A model generated the notes under the pieces. It made no database searches, was not told the DNA's origin, and saw only the letters and a list, made by a program, of their open reading frames with translations. Source: a virus. From it: a stretch of 64,000 nt of DNA. Positions within the stretch are counted from its first letter, which is position 1; every line of letters begins with the position of its first letter. This document shows positions 1 to 7,600 of the stretch, one piece after another. The stretch lies in IMG/VR virus record IMGVR_UViG_3300036791_001355, positions 1-64,000 of that record, one strand, 5' to 3'. A program made the position numbers and the translations under genes.

Positions 1-806
1 TTAACCTCGGGCATGGCTAAGACAATGACGTCGGTGCCGCCCGCGCCCTTGCCCACCAGGGTGTCGTCATAGGCCCAGACGATGTCGTCGCCGAGGTCGC
101 CCTCGACGTTCTGCACCACGCCCGCCGTGGTGGCCGAGCCTGCGCCGGGACGCTGATAAGACGTCAACTGGACGATGTTCTGCGTCGCCATGCCGCCGAG
201 AATCCGCTGTGGACCAAGGAAGACAAAGCGATGCGGCATGCCGAACTGCATGGTGCGGGTCTTCAGCGCGGCGATCTGCTGCAGCAGGAAGATGGCCATC
301 TGGCCGTTGTCGTAAGTCGAGAAGGTGGCGTTGCCATAGCTGTCCTGCGGCAGCGAGACGGTGGTCGAGCCGGGCGAGTTCAGGATGCCCTCGCCGTTCT
401 GCGGCTGCATGCCGTAGAGCAGACTGTTCCGTAACAGCTGAAAATGCCCCTGCCGCATGGCCAGCCGCTGCGCGTCGACGATGCTGAAACCCCAGTGGGA
501 CGCATTGGCGGTGTCATGGTGGTCATACTCGGCCCGCACCCGCTGCACGTAGGTGGGCAGCGACATGATGGTGGGCACGATGGAGACCGACGGCAGCATG
601 TTATAGGCGGTGGTACCCGATGCCACACGGGTGCGGACATCCAGCCGCCGCAGATAAACATAGAGATCCTCGCTGCCGATCTTGACCCGTGGTTCGTTGC
701 CGGCAAGCACGTCAAACGCGCCCGAGGCCTGCTGGAACTGCACCAGCAGGTCAGGCTCGACGAAGCTGGGATGCACCTGCGTCCAGCTTGGCGCCAGAGT
801 GGCCAT
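1..806 (-). CDS. Major capsid protein, DUF2184 family (partial, cut by window edge)
   Basis: The frame is open from an ATG at 806 to the left edge (268 codons, no stop seen), so the C-terminus lies outside the window. The visible part resembles DUF2184 phage capsid proteins, which form the icosahedral shell; helpful stretches are FVEPDLLVQF near the start and PHRFVFLGPQRI past the middle. It follows a cement-like and a scaffold-like gene, the usual order DUF2213, scaffold, cement, capsid. An AAAGGA ribosome site lies about 10 bases before the ATG, and a GACGCG hairpin lies further upstream (832-849). The assignment rests on remembered family features and gene order; no search was run. Confidence 0.75.
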   Translation of the reverse strand, partial: MATLAPSWTQVHPSFVEPDLLVQFQQASGAFDVLAGNEPRVKIGSEDLYVYLRRLDVRTRVASGTTAYNMLPSVSIVPTIMSLPTYVQRVRAEYDHHDTANASHWGFSIVDAQRLAMRQGHFQLLRNSLLYGMQPQNGEGILNSPGSTTVSLPQDSYGNATFSTYDNGQMAIFLLQQIAALKTRTMQFGMPHRFVFLGPQRILGGMATQNIVQLTSYQRPGAGSATTAGVVQNVEGDLGDDIVWAYDDTLVGKGAGGTDVIVLAMPEV

Positions 807-831
807 TGATTGCGTCCTTTCTCAGGGAAGT

Positions 832-849
832 GCGACGCGAAGTCGCGTC
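832..849. repeat. Intergenic GACGCG hairpin before the capsid gene
   Basis: An inverted repeat of GACGCG and CGCGTC arms with a four-base loop lies in the 43-base gap upstream of the capsid start. The same hairpin occurs before three other head-block genes. It could stabilise or mark mRNA ends or be a REP-like element; no T-run follows, so it is not an obvious terminator. Confidence 0.6.
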
Positions 850-1758
850 TCAGATGATGATGACAGCGGTGGAACCGGCGTTGTTCCAGTTCGCCACCAG
901 ATTCACCCCGTCATAGGTCACGGTCTTGGAGTTGCCGATGGCCACCTGCAGCACCTTCACCGCCAGCGCCCCGCCCGACACCGCCAGCGTCATGGTGCCA
1001 GCGAGCGTGCCCCATTGCGCCGCCGTGCCCGGCAGCAGGTAGGTGAAGTGCTGGTTGTCCGTCCACGTGTTGGCGGTGTGCGTGGTGTTGATCGCCGCCG
1101 TGCCGCCCGTACCGGAATTGGTGGTGCCGGCGATGGTGAACATATCGCCGATGCCGTTGACCGGACTGGCCGCACTCATCACCACCGCCACCTGCCCGCC
1201 ATTGGTGGTGGACCATGTCTGCGAGGTGATGGTGAGCGCACTGCTGGTGGCGGTGTAGGGCACCAGCGCCTGGGCATTGAAGTCCCACGACACCTGTGCC
1301 CCGACCGAGCCACCCTCCAGGCTGGCCAGCGAGGGATCACACTGCACGCAGATGCGCGCCCCGCTGCCGAAGCGATAGAACGGCACCGTCATGCCGGTGG
1401 TGCCGAGCGGTACCTGACTGCCCGGCGTGGTGATCCACGAGAAGGCCTGATTGAACACCGAGAAGCCGATCAGGCCGCCCGCCCCGGTCTGCACCAGAGT
1501 GGTGGCCCGGCCGACGATGGAGCCGAGATTGTCGGCCGGCTGCCCCGGTGTGCCGGCGGGATAGGGGACATATTCGTAGATCCCCACCCCGCCCCACATC
1601 GGCAGCGTCTCGGTGACGCTGAGAATGCCGCCCGCGAGGTCGAAGCGGGCCGCCGGGTCGTCCAGCGCCGTGCCCTGCACGTAGCCTTCCGACTGCACGG
1701 AGAAAGTCCCCGGCGCGGTCGTAACCAGCATCGGGTTGAGGGTGACAAGAGTAGGCAT
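850..1758 (-). CDS. Capsid cement / decoration-like structural protein
   Basis: This 302-residue protein has no membrane segment or catalytic motif. Its N-terminal third (VQSEGYVQGTALDDPAARF, then a GGILSVTETLPMWGG stretch) resembles structural cement proteins (Gp24-like) that sit beside DUF2184 or DUF2190 capsid genes and stabilise the shell. The remainder is rich in Thr, Ser, Gly and Ala and looks like beta structure, perhaps an outer decoration domain. The ATG at 1758 has AGGAAAA upstream. It lies between the scaffold-like gene and the capsid gene, which supports a head role. The exact role is inferred. Confidence 0.65.
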   Translation of the reverse strand: MPTLVTLNPMLVTTAPGTFSVQSEGYVQGTALDDPAARFDLAGGILSVTETLPMWGGVGIYEYVPYPAGTPGQPADNLGSIVGRATTLVQTGAGGLIGFSVFNQAFSWITTPGSQVPLGTTGMTVPFYRFGSGARICVQCDPSLASLEGGSVGAQVSWDFNAQALVPYTATSSALTITSQTWSTTNGGQVAVVMSAASPVNGIGDMFTIAGTTNSGTGGTAAINTTHTANTWTDNQHFTYLLPGTAAQWGTLAGTMTLAVSGGALAVKVLQVAIGNSKTVTYDGVNLVANWNNAGSTAVIII

Positions 1759-1786
1759 CGCCTGTTTTCCTATTCCTTAGAAGGGT

Positions 1787-1804
1787 CGACGCGAAGGCGC
1801 GTCT
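1787..1804. repeat. GACGCG hairpin before the cement-like gene
   Basis: GACGCG and CGCGTC arms surround a short AAGG-type loop, overlapping the stop of the scaffold-like gene and about 29 bases upstream of the cement-like ATG. It belongs to the same family as 832-849. Confidence 0.55.
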
Positions 1805-2898
1805 TAGAAGGGGTTGGGCTGGGTGTTGATGCGCCGCACCCGGAAGCTTGGCATGCGGAACTGGTCGAGCATGGCGCTGACCGGCCCGACGAACTCGGAG
1901 ATGCGCCGCCCGGTACGGTCGGGCTTGATGACCTCGCGCAGCATCGGCTCCGCCCCCGGCTCGACGCGGTAGGCCGCGCTGACCGCGTCCTTGCGGATTT
2001 CCGGCGCGGCAATCTTCAGCGCCGCCACCGGCAGCTGCCTGAGATCGACGCCCTTCCACTTGTCGGAGTAGCGCTGGAAGTGCCGCGCGTTGCGGCGCAC
2101 GTAGGAGAGCAGGCTCTCACCGTGCATCGGCCGTGACACGCGCTCGCCATGAGCCATGGCGGGCTCGCTCCACAGCTGCTGCTCCTCGGCCAGACGCTCG
2201 ATTTCCTCGTCGGTGGCGCCCCGCTCCAGGGCCTCGATGCGGCGCCGCAGGCTGCTGCTGTCGGCCCGGGTGTCGCGGCGAGCATCGCGGCGATCATCGC
2301 GGCGGTCGTCATCGTCGTCCGAGCGCCCTTCGTCGCCACCCTCTTCCTCGTCGTCGTCCTTGCGGTCGGCCGCCAGCGGCGTCGGCTTCTCCTTATCGCT
2401 AGGCGGTTCCTTCTCTTCCTCCTTGTGCCACGGCTCCTCCTTCTCCTCGCCGGCCCATTCCTCGATGTCCTTCTCCTTGTCCTTGCGGCCGGAATCCTTG
2501 AACGGCGCCGCCTGCTTGCCCTTGAAGTTCTCGATGCCGGCGTCGCGGCGGCCCCGGTCCTTGCGGCCCCGGTCCTTCATCGACACGCCCCGGTCGCCCG
2601 CGTCACGGCGGGCATCGCGGCGGTCATCGTCATCGTCGTCTGACCGCGCCTCCTCCTCCTTCTTCTCTTTGTCTTCTCCTTCCTCCTCGGCATCGTCCTT
2701 GCGGTCGTCATCATCGTCATCGCTGCGGGCATCACGGCGGTCATCGTCATCGTCCTGCTTGCCGCCGCCCTGTCCGAACAGCGCGTCCAGACGTCGTCCG
2801 ATGGCCGCGTGGGCATCTTTCAGGGCCTGCAACTCCCTGTCCTTGGTCTCTTTTTCACCAGCGGGTGGGGTCGCCGCCCGCATTCCTTCTCCAGCCAT
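1804..2898 (-). CDS. Charged low-complexity head protein, probable scaffold or internal protein
   Basis: The frame is open further upstream, but the ATG at 2898 is preferred because AGGAGGAG precedes it and the upstream part is translated repeat DNA. The 364-residue protein has an extreme composition: the middle (about residues 35-230) is runs of Asp, Glu, Arg and Lys, with repeated DDDDDRRDARR-type blocks. The last 110 residues are ordinary sequence and resemble a C-terminal region seen near DUF2213 proteins in related phages (LSYVRRNARHFQRYSDKWKG, REVIKPDRTGRRISEFVG). Position between the DUF2213 protein and the capsid suggests a scaffold. That role is inferred; the charged repeats could also bind DNA or vary in length between relatives. 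Confidence 0.6.
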   Translation of the reverse strand: MAGEGMRAATPPAGEKETKDRELQALKDAHAAIGRRLDALFGQGGGKQDDDDDRRDARSDDDDDDRKDDAEEEGEDKEKKEEEARSDDDDDDRRDARRDAGDRGVSMKDRGRKDRGRRDAGIENFKGKQAAPFKDSGRKDKEKDIEEWAGEEKEEPWHKEEEKEPPSDKEKPTPLAADRKDDDEEEGGDEGRSDDDDDRRDDRRDARRDTRADSSSLRRRIEALERGATDEEIERLAEEQQLWSEPAMAHGERVSRPMHGESLLSYVRRNARHFQRYSDKWKGVDLRQLPVAALKIAAPEIRKDAVSAAYRVEPGAEPMLREVIKPDRTGRRISEFVGPVSAMLDQFRMPSFRVRRINTQPNPF

Positions 2899-2914
2899 GA
2901 CGGCTCCTCCTGCT

Positions 2915-2955
2915 AAGACGCGTAGGCGCACCGAAGGTGCGCGACATCGCGTCGC
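2915..2955. repeat. Nested palindromes upstream of the scaffold-like gene
   Basis: An outer GACGCG / CGCGTC pair encloses an inner GCGCACC-GAA-GGTGCGC hairpin. The outer pair is the family found at 832, 1787, 3086 and 9244. The inner one resembles the two ACGCACCG hairpins inside the polyvalent gene. It looks like one element inserted into another. Confidence 0.5.
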
Positions 2956-3056
2956 CCTATGCCCGCGCGTGATGAACCGCCGGGAGGCGGGGCCACTCCC
3001 GGTGTCGGTGGTGTCTCGGTTGCTCGAAATTGCGCAAAAATGCGCAGGGGTTTTGA

Positions 3057-4253
3057 TCAGTCCGGTCGGGAGCGAGACTCCCGGAGACGCGACTTCGCGT
3101 CGACCGAGCGACCTATCGGCCCGATCAGCTGCTCGACCTCGGCCAGCCAGGGCCACGCGAGTGGCCCATTCGCCCTCGGCTCAGGCGCCGAATGGGCCAC
3201 CACGCTGTCAGTTCGCGCCGCTGGGGCGGGCAACTCGATCTCGCCATCGGCCGGCTCGGGATCGCCGATGGCAATGCCGGTAGGCGAGCCGTCCTTGTCC
3301 CACACGCCCAGTTCACAGATGGCGAGGTGATCCAGCAGCGACGGCTCGCCCTCCACCAAGAGATGCTTGCCGCCCGCCAGCTGGCGCGTCTCATTGACGC
3401 TGGGATCACGGAAAATGACCGCCGGGCTGGTCGAGAGCCGGTGGCTGCGCATCACCTCCGCCGCGCGCTGGTCGTAGATCTTGCCGATGCCCCACACTTC
3501 GTCGCCCTCGATGTAGGCAAACACGATGCTGCCGATGACCCGGTTGGTGTACTCCTCGGTGTTCAGTTCGTCGGTGGGCGGGTGCTCGATGATGACCGGC
3601 AGCCCGGCGCAGCGGGCCAGGAACTCGGCGTTGAGATAAATCTCCGGGGGCCGCCAGACATACTCCTCCAACTCGGGCCGGTAGCTCACCCCGGTGCCGG
3701 TGATGCGCAAGGCGAAGAGCCAGATATTCTCGTATTGCTGCGGGCTGCCGAACTCGCCCGAGGCGATGGCGCGGGCGATGTCCAACTCGTTCATGTGCAG
3801 GCGGTCCAGCGCCAGCCGTACGCCGGGATGCAGCGGCTGCGGCGGCGAGCCGGGAGAAGCCCAGACCCAGTCGCTCAACTCGCCGTCGCCGTGGCTGAGA
3901 TCGGGCTCGAACTGCGTCTCGACATGGGCCATGAAGGTGGAATAATCGACGCCCATCAGCATGTTGCGGATGAGCAGGGAGACCGCGCCGTGGGCGGTGG
4001 CGCCCAACTCCTCGGCCACCTCGCGCATGGCCGCCTCGTCGGCCTGCTCGTCGTGCTCGATCTCGCCGCCGGGGAGTTCCCAGGTGTCGCGGTCGCGGTG
4101 GCGCACGAACAGCACGCGGTCGCCGTCGTGGCCCCGGTAGAGGATCAGCAGGCCGGCGCCGTGCAGGATACGGCTGGGCGGGGCTTCATCAGCAGCGAAG
4201 ACTGAATGGGGCTGGGCGTCGTCCAGCCGGATGGCTGGCGAGAGCAGGCGCAT
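3057..4253 (-). CDS. Nudix hydrolase fused to DUF2213 (probable prohead-protease-like) protein
   Basis: 398 residues with two parts. Residues about 30-150 form a Nudix domain with a complete Nudix box at 62-84 (Gly, five residues, Glu, then REVAEELG); such enzymes hydrolyse nucleoside diphosphates linked to another group. Residues about 155-300 match DUF2213, found before capsid genes; His224 (VIIEHPPT) and Ser274 or Ser276 (RLSTSPAV) are candidates for a protease pair by analogy with assemblin-like prohead proteases, which is inference. The C-terminal 60 residues are encoded by palindromic repeat DNA (3066-3210). The ATG at 4253 follows the preceding stop closely, and no strong ribosome site was seen. 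The substrate is unknown. Confidence 0.75.
   Translation of the reverse strand: MRLLSPAIRLDDAQPHSVFAADEAPPSRILHGAGLLILYRGHDGDRVLFVRHRDRDTWELPGGEIEHDEQADEAAMREVAEELGATAHGAVSLLIRNMLMGVDYSTFMAHVETQFEPDLSHGDGELSDWVWASPGSPPQPLHPGVRLALDRLHMNELDIARAIASGEFGSPQQYENIWLFALRITGTGVSYRPELEEYVWRPPEIYLNAEFLARCAGLPVIIEHPPTDELNTEEYTNRVIGSIVFAYIEGDEVWGIGKIYDQRAAEVMRSHRLSTSPAVIFRDPSVNETRQLAGGKHLLVEGEPSLLDHLAICELGVWDKDGSPTGIAIGDPEPADGEIELPAPAARTDSVVAHSAPEPRANGPLAWPWLAEVEQLIGPIGRSVDAKSRLRESRSRPD
3066..3116. repeat. TCGCTC element with a GACGCG hairpin inserted in it
   Basis: The reverse form of the dispersed element (GGGAGCGAGACTCCC and later CGAGCGACC) is split by a GACGCG-ACTT-CGCGTC hairpin at 3086-3101. It encodes the last residues of the Nudix-DUF2213 protein. 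Nesting suggests the hairpin arrived second. Confidence 0.5.
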
Positions 4254-4255
4254 AG

Positions 4256-4612
4256 CTAGGTGGTGGCGTCCTTGAGCGCGCCCTTGAACTCGGCCTCGTC
4301 GCTGAACGGCACCTCTTCGCGCACCGCTTCCTTGAGCAACTCGGTGGCCGCTTCCCAGGTGGCGGGGTCGAGGCTTTCTACCTCGATGGTCCGGTCAAAC
4401 TTCTTGCGGTAGGCGTGCGCCGCCAGCTGGGCCTCCAGCTTGTTCTCCTGGGCCTGGATCTCCGCCAGCGTGCGAAACGGCTTGGCGCCCATCGCCTTGG
4501 CCTCACCGTCGAACACCACGTTGCCATCGGGATCGATCAGAATGCCCGGGCTAGCCCGCATGTCGTCGTAGTCGGCTTGCTGTTCAGGGGTGAGTTTGAG
4601 TTTGTCAGCCAT
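4256..4612 (-). CDS. Hypothetical small head-block protein
   Basis: 118 residues, charged, with no motif I recognise. Helix-forming sequence and a stretch LIDPDGNVVFDGEAKAMG can be seen. An ATG at 4630 adds six residues; the ATG at 4612 is preferred because a GGAG lies 11-12 bases upstream, but this is uncertain. It sits between the polyvalent protein and the Nudix-DUF2213 protein in the same operon, so a virion or assembly role is possible. Confidence 0.6.
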   Translation of the reverse strand: MADKLKLTPEQQADYDDMRASPGILIDPDGNVVFDGEAKAMGAKPFRTLAEIQAQENKLEAQLAAHAYRKKFDRTIEVESLDPATWEAATELLKEAVREEVPFSDEAEFKGALKDATT

Positions 4613-4656
4613 ATCTAGAGTTTGCTCCATCTCTCAATATAACACACTCCGTGCCT

Positions 4657-7600
4657 TTATCCTACCAATGCCTTGATGTGAGTCCGCGTGCCGTCGTGGT
4701 AGATTTCGTAGACTTCGGTGGAGACCCCATGCGGCAGGATCACTTCCCGCTCGTGGTGGCCGACTTGGCCGGCAATGCCCAGCACCTTCTGCCCCTTCTT
4801 GACGGCAAAGTGCCACCAGACATTCTCGTGCTCCTTGTAGCCGGGTTTCGGGCCGATGGAGGCAGAGGTGAAGCCGGTGCGCATGTAGTGGTAGGTGCCC
4901 ACGCCTTTGCCGAGCGCCTGCCTGATTGCCTTGATCTGGTCGTCGTCCATGTGTTCGCCACGGACCAAGTTGATATCCTGGGTGATCGCCACGTCGGGAT
5001 CACGGAACAGCGCCCGCATGGCATCAATCTTGCCCAAGGCCTCTGGTGTCGCTGACTCATGGCCGCGCTGCACGCCGTTGATTTTTTTGTAACCGCCGCC
5101 GCCGTAGGACTGGATCGCTTCCGCATCCTTGCTGTGGGACACCTTCTGCCAGAACCCTGGCTGGAGTGACGGCACGATGTCGTAGGATTCCTGCGAACTC
5201 GTGCTGGCAGGATTCGCCGCCTCCGCCTCGGTCTTGAGCGCGTAGTGCAGGTCGGGGCTGTCCCTGGCTTGCAGCACCTGGGCGTTGGCGGGCGCCGTCA
5301 GCGAGCCGTGCTTGGCGGTCTTGGGCGCGGCGGCCTTGGCCTTCGCGGCTAGGGTTCCCGGCTTCGGCCCCGCTGGCTTGGGGGCGGGCGCGGCCGGCTT
5401 GGCCGCCGAGGGCGGTGCCTCGCCCTTCAGCGCGGCGATCCACTCCTCGCCGAAGCTCTTGGTGAAAGAGCCGGTCAGCTTGGGGTTATCCAGCACCGCC
5501 TCAATGGCGGTGATCTTCTCTGCGTCTGGCTTATCCGAGGTGGCGGCGGCATAGACCGCCTGCTGGCCCTTGGAACTGGCGTGCGGCTGTGGTCCCAGGA
5601 CCGGCGGCGGCTTGCCCTCGATGTCGGCGATGGCCACCGCCACGGCGTGCTTCTCCGCCGGCTCGGTCATGGTGTTCATCAACTCGCCCAGCGACTTGGT
5701 CGCCGTTGCCTTGGCCTTGGGACCGGCCTCCTTGGCCATGGTGGAAACGAACTTGAGCTTTTCCCCCAGGGACATCTGAGCTTTGACGTAGTTCGGAATC
5801 ATGCCGGCGGCGGTGTCGTCTTCCTGCGCCTTGCTCTGCGGCTTGGTGTCCGCCGGCTTCTTCTCGCCCTTCAGCGCCTCGATCAGCTTGGCGCCGTACT
5901 CCTTGCCCGCCGTCGGCCACGCCTGGGCGTACTGCTCCAGAGTCTTGATCTTCGACGCGAGTGGCGCATCACTGGTAGCGACCTGCAGCATGTTCTTCTG
6001 CACGCTGCTGCCGGGGACCGGCAGCTGCGGTAGTGTGGCCGCCGTGGCCTGCTCGGCCGCCTGGGTCGGGGCGTCGCTGATCGCCGCCAGCAGCTTCTCG
6101 CCGTAGGCCTTGTCCGCCGCATCGGTGGCGTGGGCGATGTCGTGCTTGAGTTGCTTGACCTTGGTCTCCAGCTTCCACTGGCCGAAGGTGGCGGACTCGT
6201 AGAGTTCCTTCTGCGTCGCTCCTTGCGGCTTGGGCACCCCGGACACCGCCAGCAACAGTTGCGCGGCATATTCCTTGTTGCTGGGATCGGTCATCTCGGT
6301 GCCGAGCTTCTTGAGCGCGGCGATCTTTTCCGTCGTGGTGGTCCAGGGATTGACCGCGTAACCAAGCAGATCCTGCTGGCCGTAGCTCTGGTTTAGTGGG
6401 TCCGGCAGTTCCGGCCCGGCGGGTTCGGCTTCCTCGGACGCGGCCTTCGCTGGCTTCTTCTTCTCGCCGGCCGCCATCTCCAGCACGCTTAGCCAATCCT
6501 CGGCGTAGGTCTTGGCGGACGGGTCGACCAGCCCCTGGGCAATGGCATCCTTCAGCCACGCCAGCTGCTGCTCGACGGGCAGATCGCCGCTGACCACGTC
6601 GCTGATTTCGGACTCGCCGTAGGTCTTCTTTTCGGGAGCAGCCTGCGCGACCTCCTTCGGCTTGGCCCCCTGCTGCGCTTCCAGCGCCGCGATCACCGTC
6701 TGGCTGTAGTCCCATGTCGGGCTGGCCTTGTTCAGGGTGCCCTTGGCAACCTGCATATCCACGTAGGTGTTGATCGCGTTGATCTTCCCTTCCACCGTCA
6801 TGCTGGGGTGCTCGGCCAGCCCCTTGATGCTTTTGCCGATGACCGAACCGCCGACCAGCCCGGGCGGGTCCGGTACAACCGGGGCGCCCTTCTCGCCCTT
6901 TAGCTCGGCGAGCTTGCCCTCCACGAACTGCGTGTTGGCTGACCCCAGCGGCTTCTTCAGCAAGCCTTCCAAGTAAGCGACCTTTTTTTCTGCCGACGGC
7001 AGATGGTCGACCTGTTGCGTCACCGCCTTGGCGAAAGTCACGTCGGGACCAGCGCCGAAGATGCCGCCTGCCTCCTTGGCTTCCGGTTCCTCGGGCGGCG
7101 CTTCCGCCTCGGCCGCCATTGCCTCCATCTCGGCTGCGCTCGGCGGCGCCGCCTCGGGCGCACCTCCCTTCTCCTTCTTCTTAGGCTTCCACTTGGTGAA
7201 CGTGGCCTTGCCCAGGCTGCCCGCCCCCAACCCCAGCTGGTTCTCGATGTCGGCCAGCAGCACGTTGGCGTAGTTGGCCCAGGAAGAGGAAGACTTGGTC
7301 GCCGAGTAAGCCTTCACGGCGTCGGCCAGCTGGTTCAGTTCCTGATTGGAAAGAGCCTCGCCCTTCTCCAGCGCCTTCTCGACCACGCCGACGATCTTCT
7401 TGGTCGCCGACGCCGCCCCCAGCGCAGGCGATGACGATGGCGTCACCTTGCCGCCGCCACCACCGCCCGAGGTGAACTGCCCGCCGCCCTCGGCCCCGGC
7501 CGGTACACGCGGATGGTCGGCCTCGCTCCAGGCATCGGCCCGGCGAATGAAGTCCTTGTGCGCCTGCTCCGCCGTCCAGGCGTCCTTCTTGGCCTCGGAC

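Noticed and set aside
682-2136. Plus-strand open frame of 484 codons over the capsid and cement genes
   Set aside because: Antisense shadow of well-supported head genes; no family features and no ribosome site.
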